From: an uncultured Rhodocyclaceae bacterium
GTDB lineage: Bacteria > Pseudomonadota > Gammaproteobacteria > Burkholderiales > Rhodocyclaceae
Direction: 5' to 3'
Length of the DNA: 64,000 nucleotides
Assembly (NCBI GenBank): GCA_907163075.1
Contig: CAJQTY010000001.1
Location: forward strand, 2,666,001-2,730,000
Shown: positions 54,483 through 63,783 of the stretch, piece by piece
Layout of the letters: the number at the start of each line of letters is the position of its first letter
Position numbering within the stretch: position 1 is the first letter of the stretch
The notes under the pieces: model-generated
Told to the model about the DNA's origin: nothing
What the model saw: the letters and a program-made list of their open reading frames with translations, nothing else
Database searches by the model: none
Position numbers and translations under genes: made by a program

Positions 54483-55828
54483 AAAGTGCTAGAAGAGCGC
54501 TCCTTAAAGCGTTCGTCGCCGCTGGACTTAGCTCTGCGTTTAGAGACTCTGCGGCGCTTGGCGGGGCGCCGAATACGGCAGAATGGTTGATCCTAGTTTA
54601 CATGAACGGTAAGAACAACCTCGTGTCCTTTGCGTTGCAGGATTTCCTAGAAATGGCAAGCGTCGGTTCGACAGATGCCGTTTCCGTAGTAGTGCAACTT
54701 GGTCGTCCAGAGAAGGGCAATCATCCAACCTATGATGCTTGGTCGGGTGTTAAGCGCTACTTTGTTAAGAAGGATATGAAGCCCAGTGTCGACGAGGCAC
54801 TGATGCATGTTGCGGACGCGAAGGATCCAAAAGGGGATATGGGTTCCCCCGCCGTGCTAGATGAATTTGTCGCGTGGGCACTAGCCAAGTACCCCACACG
54901 TAAGAAACTATTGGTGATCTGGAATCATGGGCAGGGATGGCGATTTCAGGCCCATCCATCAACCATGCGCTTCGCCGCTGCGACGCGCGCTCTGACGCGG
55001 GACGAGGCGAGCGAACTCAGTGACGCGCGAATAGTTGGCACGTACCGCTCTGTTTCTTCCGATGACGACCACCGTAGCATTCTTTACAACAAGCAAGTGC
55101 AGACGTTACTCGAAAGGCGTGCTAGCGAAGGAATTCGGTTCAACATCGTGGCCTACGACGCTTGCCTAATGTCTATGATTGAAACCGCCTATTCGCTCAG
55201 GAACTGCACCGATTACCTCATTGGCAGCCAGGAACTGGAGCCAGGTGCTGGCTGGGATCACGGCATTTTTCTAAAGAAACTGATAGCGAAGCCTAGCATG
55301 AACCCCGAAGAGGTAGCACGTACCGTCGTTGAAAGCTATCAGGAACGGTACGGCAATTACGACATGACCACGCTGTCGGCAGTGCGCCTCAAGGGCATCC
55401 AAAACGTTTGCCAGACAATTTCGGTCGCCGCCAAGGCACTAATGAACGATCGCGATGCGAGCTATCCGGTTCTCGCGAAGGTGCGCGGCTCACTTAGGGC
55501 CTTCGCGGATTACGAGGGCGTAGGTTTCGGGGTGGATTGTGAGAGCCTCTTCGAGCGTATTGCCGCCACGTCGGTTGATCCTGCTGTAAAGAATAGCGCT
55601 ATCGATGTAGCAGCTGGGGTGAAGTCGCTGATCGTGGCAAATTACGCGTCAGACCAGACGAAGGCATACTCCCCGCGGGGCCTCGCGATTTATTTCCCTT
55701 TGACTCGCAGTGAATTCGAACGGGATCCTGACAGCAAAGGTTACCTCAGGTCGAACGCCGAATATACAGTTGACTTCGTGCAGGACGTTGAGTGGCCGGT
55801 GCTGCTGAAGGACTACCTCAAGCTGTGA
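54479..55828 (+). CDS. Clostripain-like cysteine peptidase (family C11), probably exported
   Basis: A 449-aa peptidase. The N-terminus MKSARRALLKAFVAAGLSSA carries a double-Arg signal-like start. The catalytic dyad is His150 in LLVIWNHGQGW and Cys229 in VAYDACLMSMIETA. The segment LIGSQELEPGAGWDHG is typical of the substrate pocket, and C11 enzymes cut after Arg or Lys. ATGA overlap with the lipoprotein gene indicates one operon. The Arg-rich core of the divergent precursor (FRC, VRC, TRC) could be a substrate, which is speculation. Confidence 0.85.
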   Translation: MKSARRALLKAFVAAGLSSAFRDSAALGGAPNTAEWLILVYMNGKNNLVSFALQDFLEMASVGSTDAVSVVVQLGRPEKGNHPTYDAWSGVKRYFVKKDMKPSVDEALMHVADAKDPKGDMGSPAVLDEFVAWALAKYPTRKKLLVIWNHGQGWRFQAHPSTMRFAAATRALTRDEASELSDARIVGTYRSVSSDDDHRSILYNKQVQTLLERRASEGIRFNIVAYDACLMSMIETAYSLRNCTDYLIGSQELEPGAGWDHGIFLKKLIAKPSMNPEEVARTVVESYQERYGNYDMTTLSAVRLKGIQNVCQTISVAAKALMNDRDASYPVLAKVRGSLRAFADYEGVGFGVDCESLFERIAATSVDPAVKNSAIDVAAGVKSLIVANYASDQTKAYSPRGLAIYFPLTRSEFERDPDSKGYLRSNAEYTVDFVQDVEWPVLLKDYLKL

Positions 55829-55838
55829 TGAGCTTGTC

Positions 55839-57728
55839 ATGCGGATGACTCAGAGTTGGCGTGCGTCATTCCTAGCATTGTGGCTCGCCGGCGGCTGCAC
55901 TGGTTTTTGGACAGCGTCGGCGGCGGGTGCGACGCATTGCATTGCGGAAACCACACAGCCGAACGGCCTGTACCTTAATCGCTACCAGGAACTGAAGCCG
56001 CTAAGGGAATCTACCGATAGGGCACGCGGCTCCGGCGAACCAGAATACAAGACCGGAAAGTTCGCACTTATCCTCGTGGGTTTATTGGTAGAGCGGTCTC
56101 CCGGACACCCGATCTTGCCTGGCTCGGCACCAGAGCTATCGAAACCAGTGCAAGTCCGCGCGCAGGTGTTCGCAATAGGGAAAGACGGCAATCGTACTGC
56201 GTTGTGCTCGCATCAAAGCTCGTTGAGAGTGAACACGGTCATCATGTTGCGTGTCGAATCCGAGGAGCCCGTCCAGCACCTTGCTATACACTACTCTTCA
56301 GTGAAGCCACTGCCGTCGGACGTGGTCGTCAAAGCGAGCGTAAGTTCAACGGTGCAGACAGCCATCGAACTGTTCCCGCTGTCCTGTCCCGAAGTAGTTC
56401 CGAGCGCTCTGCAGGAGATCTTTGAGTTACGCCATATCGACCAAGCCACCATCGGGCCCGGGATGTCCTGCCGACACCGGATCGTTACAAAGTCTCCGCA
56501 CAGCCTACTCGTCTCGTTTCGGCAATCCCAAGTAGACAATCACCCCGTGGACGCCAAGCTCAGCGCGGGTTTCAAGCCAGCTAATTCATATGCCGGATTT
56601 GCTAAGCTTTGTGGCGCGGAATTCAAAGGACAACCGAGCGGAGCTTATCTCGTTGGGCTTGATTCGTCGCTGCCAGTATTGAGGGATGGGGTGAGCCAAT
56701 TATGGGCACTTGATATCGCGGCTGACTGCTCCGCTGAATACGGGCTTGAAATCGATGTATTTGAAGTCGTGCCGAAGGTTGGTATCGCGATCGTGGAAGA
56801 CCGCGCACCTATAGCCCCAGCGTACGGCGCACCGGCATATCTCACTGACCTCCGCTTGAGCTGTTTCAGCGACCTAAAATCGCACATGTTTGTGGACGCG
56901 TTCCGGAGAAGAAAAGCGAACGTTGATGGCAAGACCTTCCTTGATATTGTTGTGGCGCGCCGCAATGGCACGCTCATGCCCCATGAACGTGCGTTGGTCG
57001 AGAAAGCAGCCATGTATGCCATTTCTGCTTGGAATCGCTCTTGCCTGATCTGCGGACCAGACGGACTTTCCATCGCACGCGTAAACGGCGAGCTTTTCGC
57101 CAGTAGCCTAATTATAGAATTGCTGAATGCAGCCAGTGATGGGCTGGCCACGCAGCCGGGCACCACACCACGCTCCCTTGCTGGCGATGTTTTAGTAGAA
57201 GACTGGTCAATGCGTGTCACGTCGAATCTTCGTGCCAGGGTGCCGGCGTTCCTGCGCATGACACCTAGAGACGTCTCAATCCTCTGTGGAAGCATTTGGC
57301 TGACCAGACTATTCGGCCAAGGGGCAAGTTGTGTTCGCAACCAACCGATCGCAGAGAATGAGGGGGCTGTCTTACGAATTGTGCTCACGGACGGTTATAC
57401 GGTATGCGATTCAGACCCCGACACTATTGCGTGCGAGCAGTATGGTACGCAGATCGAGTTCAACATCCGAGATTTCACCTATGTGGTAGACTCAAATCTT
57501 GAGGTTGCCTTCGGTAGAGGAAAGCGCTCGGTCTCGCTCGATCTGGTCATAGCGCATGAGATTGGACACTGGCTGGGGTTGGGTCACGTCGATTCGCTCG
57601 ACGCGATTATGTCCACGACCACTACAAACGCGCGGTGTATTAGCAATGCGGATGTCGATGCGCTTATGATGCTCAATGCAGCTAGCGCGCTACCCCGCCC
57701 AGCAATAAATGCACTCAAATACAAGTGA
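55839..57728 (+). CDS. Secreted metzincin-like zinc metalloprotease
   Basis: A 629-aa protein with a signal peptide (RASFLALWLAGGCTGFWTASAAGA). Near residue 572 it has the metzincin zinc motif AHEIGHWLGLGHVDSLDAIM, with HExxHxxGxxH and a following Met-turn. The first 350 residues show no family I know and may be a substrate- or wall-binding region with several Cys. It starts 10 bases after the C11 gene and completes a three-gene secreted-protein operon. Confidence 0.8.
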   Translation: MRMTQSWRASFLALWLAGGCTGFWTASAAGATHCIAETTQPNGLYLNRYQELKPLRESTDRARGSGEPEYKTGKFALILVGLLVERSPGHPILPGSAPELSKPVQVRAQVFAIGKDGNRTALCSHQSSLRVNTVIMLRVESEEPVQHLAIHYSSVKPLPSDVVVKASVSSTVQTAIELFPLSCPEVVPSALQEIFELRHIDQATIGPGMSCRHRIVTKSPHSLLVSFRQSQVDNHPVDAKLSAGFKPANSYAGFAKLCGAEFKGQPSGAYLVGLDSSLPVLRDGVSQLWALDIAADCSAEYGLEIDVFEVVPKVGIAIVEDRAPIAPAYGAPAYLTDLRLSCFSDLKSHMFVDAFRRRKANVDGKTFLDIVVARRNGTLMPHERALVEKAAMYAISAWNRSCLICGPDGLSIARVNGELFASSLIIELLNAASDGLATQPGTTPRSLAGDVLVEDWSMRVTSNLRARVPAFLRMTPRDVSILCGSIWLTRLFGQGASCVRNQPIAENEGAVLRIVLTDGYTVCDSDPDTIACEQYGTQIEFNIRDFTYVVDSNLEVAFGRGKRSVSLDLVIAHEIGHWLGLGHVDSLDAIMSTTTTNARCISNADVDALMMLNAASALPRPAINALKYK

Positions 57729-57773
57729 ATCGCCTTCACAACGAGGCCACTATTATCACGGCCCTTAAATAGA

Positions 57774-58440
57774 CTAACTAAGCAGCGTAGGCGGCATGAG
57801 GATGCTGAAAATAGGAACGGATGCGCAGCGGCCATTGAGCGATGCGACGAAGAGGCTGGCCGGCCAGATCTCGCCGGTGCCCGCTACGATGATCGGTACT
57901 GTCGGGCCGGTATAGTCAGCGAACAGCTTCTCGCCGGCACGGTGAATTTGGCGCATTGGGCGTTTCAGCTTCCCAGTCCAGTCATTGTGACGGGTGCAGA
58001 AGGCCGCGTACTGGCAACCCCGTCCGCCGACCGCTTGCAGGTACGCTTCCCAGATGAGCGTCAGGGTGACGCCTTTCTTCTTCAATTCCTGATGAACCAG
58101 GGCGTAGTCGGGTTCGGCGTAGGTCGGTTCGCGAGCTGCCGCTTGCCGGTACAGCCGTTTCTCCAGCGCGGAATCATCAAGGTCGTTAGGCAATGGCCAA
58201 GTCAGACCAGCAGCGGCAGCGGCAGCGGCCAGCCGAATGTATTTGGCGACCCGCCATTGGAAATGTTGAGAGCCCGAGCCGTCGCGTCCAGGCTGAGCCC
58301 GGCGCTGTGGCAGTAGCGGAGTACGTCTCGTACCTTGCGCATGAATAGTCTTTCCTGAGGCATCCCCGTCCGCTTTCGAAAAAAGCGTCGAGGGTAGCGG
58401 TGTTTCGCAAAGGTCGACCTCGACAAGCAGGGCGTCATTT
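57774..58440 (-). pseudogene. IS21-family IstA transposase remnant, frameshifted
   Basis: Two overlapping frames carry the N-terminal half of IstA: MRKVRDVLRYCHSAGLSLDAT with the helix-turn-helix, then in another frame LEKRLYRQAAAREPTYAEPD and IHRAGEKLFADYTGPTVPII, which begins the catalytic core at the first Asp. The rest of istA and all of istB are missing. The gap 57729-58588 holds nothing else. Confidence 0.8.
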
Positions 58441-58559
58441 TCCTTGGCAGCCAGGAGAAAGCGTCAGCCAGATAGCATTAAAACCCGCCGTCATGTAGTG
58501 TACATGCAATATGAGTTGAGCATTACCGCGTTGCATTGTTTCCAGATCTGAAAGGATAA

Positions 58560-58585
58560 GACTTTCATTTAAAGATCGGACCGAC
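58560..58585. repeat. IS21-type terminal sequence, second copy
   Basis: gactttcatttaaagatcgg and the following accga match 38880-38904 with two base differences, in the same orientation. It is the outer end of the IS21 remnant and lies only a few bases before the next start codon. Confidence 0.65.
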
Positions 58586-58588
58586 CTT

Positions 58589-59344
58589 ATGCCCGCCGTC
58601 ACTGATCCCGTACAGGAAACTTTCCCCGAGGACGACCGTCTCTATCGCATTTATTGGGGGGGCGAACTGTTGTTGCCAAAACCTGATAACGCTACGAGCC
58701 GAGTGCGTTTTTGGCTCAAGGAAGTCGACGAAGACGATAGAGAAATAAAGGAGAGCCCAATCGTTCAGGTGACCGAGTCTGTTGGGGCCATTCCACGTTT
58801 AACGATCGGATCACATTGGCGAAATGGCCGTAAAACTCGCCCGAAAAACTCAGGGCCACCTCGGATTGAGCACCTTGAGATTGTTGCTCCTCCAGTCTGG
58901 AATATCGTTCGCGCCTGCGATCGTGTTCCCGATCATCCAAATTTTGGCGGAATACTGCATACTTGGATCAATCGATCCGAGATGGCACTACTCTTCAACA
59001 CATCAACCGGACAAAGAGTAAGAGGACTGGAGGCATGGGTTGTATCCGCACGCACGATAGAAGAGAAACGAGAAATCATCATCCCGTGTTACGAAATCTT
59101 TCGATCTTTTTTTGGTGGAACTTCGGATTTGTCGTTCGCACTTCTAAGTCAGACATGGGATGCCGCCGAAAGAAAATTCATTGTTGGCAGTCATGAATCC
59201 GCAAGTGAAAACGGAGTTAACTGGCACATCGATTTGGCCAACAGGGTTCCTCACTGTGCCGTTCCTTATCTCAGCTGGTTACATTTTGACAAGACGGCGA
59301 GAAAAGCGGCAAACAAGATTTATGCAGCGACTGTGAATCAATGA
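58589..59344 (+). CDS. Unknown protein, first gene of the dGTPase cassette
   Basis: A 251-aa soluble protein with no signal or membrane segment. Distinctive stretches are LYRIYWGGELLLPKPDN and IIIPCYEIFRSFFGGTSDLS, in an alpha/beta composition. I recognise no family with confidence. ATG 58589 begins 4 bases after the IS21 end, so the native start or promoter may have been replaced by the insertion. Its stop overlaps the next gene (ATGA). Confidence 0.65.
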   Translation: MPAVTDPVQETFPEDDRLYRIYWGGELLLPKPDNATSRVRFWLKEVDEDDREIKESPIVQVTESVGAIPRLTIGSHWRNGRKTRPKNSGPPRIEHLEIVAPPVWNIVRACDRVPDHPNFGGILHTWINRSEMALLFNTSTGQRVRGLEAWVVSARTIEEKREIIIPCYEIFRSFFGGTSDLSFALLSQTWDAAERKFIVGSHESASENGVNWHIDLANRVPHCAVPYLSWLHFDKTARKAANKIYAATVNQ

Positions 59345-60345
59345 CCTCGCAGCGCTGGATATCGGCCGCTCCACCTGTCACGGATCAGACGTTAAGGATA
59401 GTCGCGAATGTCGTTCATTTGCGATCACGCAATGCCCTGCTGGTGACAAAAATCGCCGGTGTTGATTTTCCGTTGAAAGTTGCCACGCTCTCCTATACGG
59501 TTGACTGGCGAGATATCCCGGTTTCCACATCCGCGATAGATAAAGTCGATATTCCGCAAGAGGCAATCCCAATCAAACGGCCATCGACCGTATCCAAACC
59601 CGTTGATCGACGCCGTACGCTACGCTATTTCGAATTACCATCTGTCGCTGTTAAGTTCTCTGGGCTTCCTGTCCCGACTCGGTCCGAAAGGAGAAAAAGA
59701 TTTGTGCCAATTCCGGATCAATTACAGCCGAAGACCATCCTCCAGGAAAGGCAAGTAAGTGTTGGTGCCTCTGGAAATCGTCCTGCTCCCACCGCAGCAC
59801 AATTTACGCCCGAAGAAGAGCGAACAATCGAGGATCGATTTCAGGCAATTAAGGATCTTGTAGACGACTTGATGCTGGAAGGCAAGATTGACGAGGCCAT
59901 TGAATATCCACTGGTCCGACCGGCCCCCGCCGGTGCGCCAACTTACTGCGAGTTCCCTTCCTCTCTTGAAGTGAAGCCGTGGCCATGGTCCATGGTGCGA
60001 AATCCCATACGGCGACCGCGGTTAGCGTTGGTGTTGCAACTGGCTGTCAAGGATCGATTGGTCTACTGGATTGAGACCGAGGCAACAGGCAGGGAATACT
60101 ATCGCTCACTTGCTGTGGAAATGATCAAAGGGGGCTCGCTTGACGAAAGGACGCTAGCGGCTTTGCTTGATATTTGCGTCATGAACAAAGGAATCTGGCC
60201 CCACCCTCTACCACTTGCCCAAGAGACGGTCGTTTCCGTCAAAGCCTACCACGCCACTGCCAAGGGACAGCTAAGCCAGAATTTTGTGCTGCTGGCGCTT
60301 GCACGGCTTGAAAGCGAACGAGCTAAGATTGGTGAGAAGCATTAG
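59341..60345 (+). CDS. Unknown protein, second gene of the dGTPase cassette
   Basis: A 334-aa soluble protein. A Pro-rich and basic middle (about 85-165) separates an N-terminal beta-rich part from a C-terminal domain, RRPRLALVLQLAVKDRLVYW and IETEATGREYYRSLAVEMIK. The layout of that domain faintly recalls the TnsE C-terminal domain, at low confidence. It overlaps the previous gene by 4 bases, so the two proteins probably act together. A 157-bp gap follows before the dGTPase gene. Confidence 0.65.
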   Translation: MTSQRWISAAPPVTDQTLRIVANVVHLRSRNALLVTKIAGVDFPLKVATLSYTVDWRDIPVSTSAIDKVDIPQEAIPIKRPSTVSKPVDRRRTLRYFELPSVAVKFSGLPVPTRSERRKRFVPIPDQLQPKTILQERQVSVGASGNRPAPTAAQFTPEEERTIEDRFQAIKDLVDDLMLEGKIDEAIEYPLVRPAPAGAPTYCEFPSSLEVKPWPWSMVRNPIRRPRLALVLQLAVKDRLVYWIETEATGREYYRSLAVEMIKGGSLDERTLAALLDICVMNKGIWPHPLPLAQETVVSVKAYHATAKGQLSQNFVLLALARLESERAKIGEKH

Positions 60346-60502
60346 GGACCTGAGTTTTCAGTACCAAATACAAATGTATCAACGGGCAGCTGATCCTCCA
60401 AGCACAGAGTCAGATTTATCCGTAACAACGACCCTTCAAGACATCTGACATCCATTGGCTATATGATCGTACGTTTCTGCACTCCATGATTCGAGAATAT
60501 TG

Positions 60503-62017
60503 ATGAACGAGACAAAATGCCAGTGGGGGGAGTTGCTAAACGAAGGTCGGCGGAAAAAGGACTTTCAAAAATTGACCGGCGAAAAGTCCGACAGGCGTGA
60601 CAGCCCTTCGCCGCAAAAGGAAAGAGATCCTCGGACTGAAATTGAACGAGACTATGACCGTATCTTGTTTGCTACACCCACTCGCCGTTTAGCGGACAAA
60701 ACGCAAGTGTTCCCGCTTGATGCAAACGATAGCGTTCGTACCCGCCTAACACATTCGCATGAGGTATCGAACCTGGGGCGCAGTATCGGCACAGCTTTGG
60801 CCTTCGAATACAACATCGCAGCAAGCGCAACGTCTGCTAGGCCTCAGCGAAACTTGCCTTCACTCTTGGCTGCTGCAGGTCTCGCCCACGACCTAGGGAA
60901 CCCCCCTTTTGGGCATCAAGGTGAAATGGCAATCCAAAGCTGGTTTGCGGACAATAAAGATATTGTCTTAGAGCCGCTCGGGGCTGATCCGCAGTTGCAA
61001 TTCGATTTTCTACATTTTGAGGGCAATGCCCAAGGGTTCCGACTTGTTACACGTCTTCAACTCTTGAATGATGATTTTGGTTTGGATCTAACTTACGCGA
61101 CTCTCTCAGCGATGATGAAATATCCAACCCGTTCACACGAGACCAGCAAGAAAGGCGACGTTTCGGTGGCCTCCAAGAAACACGGGTTCTTCAAATCGGA
61201 AGAGCACATTGCAAACCAAGTGTGGGAGAAGACGGGACTTGGCATAGGTAAACGCCACCCTGCTGCGTATCTGATGGAGGCGTGTGACGATATTGCCTAC
61301 GTTGTTCTCGACGCAGAAGACGCGGTCAAGAAAGGGTTGGCCTCGTTTTCAGATTTGTTGGCTTTCCTGAGACATCATGGTCGTGGCGACCCGATCGTGG
61401 AGTGGGTTGTTGATGTAAGCCAGTCGAAGCATGAATCGTATCGTGAGTCCGAGTCTCAACTTTCTCCCGCCGAACTCAACGATGTTTCGATGCAACGCTT
61501 CCGGGTGTATGCAATTGGGGAGCTCGTCAAGGCTGCGACAAGGGCTTTCATTGACAACGAGGGCAGATTTTTTGCGGGGCTGGTTCAGAAGCCACTGTTG
61601 GAAATTAGTCTAGGCGAAAAGCTTCGTAAGACATTGAAAGATTTTAGTTATAAGCATGCCTACACCCACCGTTCAGTTTTGAAAGTTGAGCTTGAAGGGT
61701 ACAATGTCATCCGTGGTCTGATGGATCTTTTCTGGGCGTCAATTGTCGACCGGAGGGACCAAGAAAAAGCGGCTTCCGACCGCTTGCATCCGTTCAGCCG
61801 ATTTGTTTATGGCCGTATTTCTGAGAACTACCGAAGAATTTTTGAGAACCCAATCGAAGAGGTCGCGAAACTGCCGATGCGCTATCGAGAGTGTCAACTT
61901 CTCACTGACATGCTATCAGGCATGACGGATTCGTTCGCAATCGATCTGTACAAAGAGTTGTCGGCAATGCAAGGCGACTTTAATCTGCATAACTTCGGCA
62001 TCGTGCGCGTTAAATAA
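60503..62017 (+). CDS. dgt: dGTPase-family HD-domain triphosphohydrolase
   Basis: A 504-aa protein, the length of E. coli Dgt. HD-domain metal ligands are in RTRLTHSHEVSNLGRSIG and GLAHDLGNPPFGHQGE; FEGNAQGFRLVTRL and LMEACDDIAYVVLDAED complete the active site. It would hydrolyse dGTP or other dNTPs to deoxynucleoside and triphosphate. ATG 60503 is preferred over TTG 60500. It lies 9 bases before a nucleotidyltransferase gene in the same direction. Some dGTPases are known phage-defence effectors, depleting dNTPs; this one lies in an accessory region. Confidence 0.9.
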   Translation: MNETKCQWGELLNEGRRKKDFQKLTGEKSDRRDSPSPQKERDPRTEIERDYDRILFATPTRRLADKTQVFPLDANDSVRTRLTHSHEVSNLGRSIGTALAFEYNIAASATSARPQRNLPSLLAAAGLAHDLGNPPFGHQGEMAIQSWFADNKDIVLEPLGADPQLQFDFLHFEGNAQGFRLVTRLQLLNDDFGLDLTYATLSAMMKYPTRSHETSKKGDVSVASKKHGFFKSEEHIANQVWEKTGLGIGKRHPAAYLMEACDDIAYVVLDAEDAVKKGLASFSDLLAFLRHHGRGDPIVEWVVDVSQSKHESYRESESQLSPAELNDVSMQRFRVYAIGELVKAATRAFIDNEGRFFAGLVQKPLLEISLGEKLRKTLKDFSYKHAYTHRSVLKVELEGYNVIRGLMDLFWASIVDRRDQEKAASDRLHPFSRFVYGRISENYRRIFENPIEEVAKLPMRYRECQLLTDMLSGMTDSFAIDLYKELSAMQGDFNLHNFGIVRVK

Positions 62018-62026
62018 GGATTGGTT

Positions 62027-62740
62027 GTGATTTCTCCGGACGACCTTAGAAATAGTGTGCGGGGATACCTTAGTCACCCCTCGGTGGAACGCATGGCGCT
62101 CAAGGCCACACTGGATTCGATTAAATCCCGGTTGCCGGACAGCGAAACTGTGATATTCGGCGGAATGCTCCGCGACTTTGCGCTCGGAGATGCACGTAGG
62201 TTCTCTTCCGATATTGACTTGGTTTCTCTTGCCAGCAAAGGCGACATTGCTAAAGCCGTGAAGGAGTTTTCTCCTGTTCGGAACAAGTTTGGTGGTTACA
62301 GGTTTTCAGTGAAGAAGCAGATCTACGATATTTGGGCTTTCGAAGACACTTGGGCGTTCCGCGAAGGACTCGTAGCAGGGACGGAACTTAAGGATATTCT
62401 AAAGACGACATTTTTTAACGTGGACGCTTCTGCTTACAGCATTACGCGGGACTGCTGTTACGTTTCCCTTATCATGCGGTCGAGTATTGAAGCTAGGCTT
62501 CTTGACATAAATCTGGCCGAGAACCCTTCGCCGGACGGGATGGTTCGTCGTGCTATCCGGATTGGTTGTGAGAAGAACTTTGCCATCGCCCCCGAATTGG
62601 CTAGATTCCTTCTCCGTAATTTAAAGCTTCAACACCTAGACCGTGTAAGTTGCATGTTTATGCTGGGATTAAAGAAGCACGTTGAGCATGGTGTTGAAGG
62701 CCCATATAGATTTGTTCCTCAGCCAACTCTATTTCCGTAA
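62027..62740 (+). CDS. Nucleotidyltransferase with polyA-polymerase/CCA-type head motif
   Basis: A 237-aa protein. VIFGGMLRDFALGDARRFSS followed by DIDLV is the GG-x-x-RD ... DxD active site of class II nucleotidyltransferases such as polyA polymerase and CCA-adding enzyme. The second half is short and lacks the usual RNA-binding domains. GTG 62027 is chosen because AAGGA is 6 bases before it; TTG 62021 is too close. It is coupled to the dGTPase gene. The substrate is unknown: tRNA, another nucleic acid, or a protein such as its partner. Confidence 0.78.
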   Translation: MISPDDLRNSVRGYLSHPSVERMALKATLDSIKSRLPDSETVIFGGMLRDFALGDARRFSSDIDLVSLASKGDIAKAVKEFSPVRNKFGGYRFSVKKQIYDIWAFEDTWAFREGLVAGTELKDILKTTFFNVDASAYSITRDCCYVSLIMRSSIEARLLDINLAENPSPDGMVRRAIRIGCEKNFAIAPELARFLLRNLKLQHLDRVSCMFMLGLKKHVEHGVEGPYRFVPQPTLFP

Positions 62741-62791
62741 CCTGAAGCCACGAAGCGTGGGCAGTACGGCAATTGGCACCCAAGCTTCGTG

Positions 62792-63256
62792 CTAGTGATC
62801 TGAGCTGTCAGGAATAATTAGAGTGGATTGATTCGCCGGATCATACGTCAAGGGAGTCATCGTGTCGGTGGCTTTGAGTACGCGGTACGCCGTGAGACCG
62901 GAACGATCACGAGCGACCAGAACGGGAACCTGCTCGTGGCAGAGACCGTGCTTGTAGGCCTTCTGCAGCAGCGTATGCTGCCCTTTGAACGACAGCAGGA
63001 ACATCGTTGCGTCAGCCTCCCCTATGCCAACCAAGGCCTCCGGCTGTAACGCCTGCGGACGCCAGGAAACGATGGCGTCAGCGATGGGCGGTTCCAACAT
63101 GGATGCATGTCGAGATTGTTTCCGCCCGTTCGCAGCGTCCGCCCGTCCTGAAGTGTTGCGGCTTGGCCAGACCACTTCTCCTTTTTGTGCAGCCCACACA
63201 AAGGCTTGCCGCTTAACGCGTTGAACGTCCGCAGGCACCTGCGGCGGCGATATCAC
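62792..63256 (-). pseudogene. IS1595/ISXO2-like transposase fragment
   Basis: The frame contains EALVGIGEADATMFLLSFKG and HEQVPVLVARDRSGLTAYRV, matching the DDE core of ISXO2-type transposases (VPVLVARDRSG). The N-terminal zinc-ribbon part and the last catalytic region are absent. A possible remnant of another gene ends just upstream (63253). Confidence 0.65.
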
Positions 63257-63507
63257 TGGCCGTTCCGTGCCGGTACACTCGCGTCATACCACTGTTGCAC
63301 TTCAGGCTTGAATCCGCCGGGTATATAACCCCAGCTTTTCCAGAAAATCGCAGGCCGTTGAAGACTGCAGGGCACATTCGTTTTCACCAGCACCCAGCTA
63401 ATTTCCTGAGAGCGTTCCGGAAAATCTGAAGTAAGGCTGCATCCAGAGCCGCCTAGACCCCGCCCGGCCAGATAGAATGTCGAACTGGTCGAGCGAAGCT
63501 GATTGAC
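63253..63507 (-). pseudogene. Start-less coding remnant, unknown
   Basis: An 84-codon open stretch has natural-looking protein text, such as SQEISWVLVKTNVPCSLQRP and AIFWKSWGYIPGGFKPEVQQ, then WYDASVPARNGQ and TGA. It has no start codon and a stop directly upstream, so it looks like the C-terminal end of a lost gene. I do not recognise it. Confidence 0.35.
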
Positions 63508-63657
63508 TTAACGATGCATTGACGCCTGCGCCGACACGATCACGCTATCAACGAAATTTCTATCCAGGACCCTTTGGAGCCGCGGAGGTTTCGATGCCGA
63601 TGAGCGCCTCGGCAATGCAGTTGTTCTTGACTCGAATATAGTGCTCGGGCGAGTATT

Positions 63658-63783
63658 TTAGATACGCCAACTCATCGACACGCAGTGCCCGCACCGCACT
63701 TTGGTCAGTTGCGGCGCAATCAGGCGTTCCTTGGTAGCATCTGTGTGAATGCGGTAGTTGACCTTGGCCAGCCGCAACCTCAG
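63658..63783 (-). pseudogene. Frameshifted fragment resembling KilA-N/antirepressor-type phage proteins
   Basis: Read in the frame without a start codon, the text is LRLAKVNYRIHTDATKERLI followed by APQLTKVR. The VNYRIHTDAIKE block is, from memory, shared by phage-type KilA-N or RhuM-like proteins. MTE can be read just before it in the neighbouring frame, so a single-base indel may have split the gene. Confidence 0.35.
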
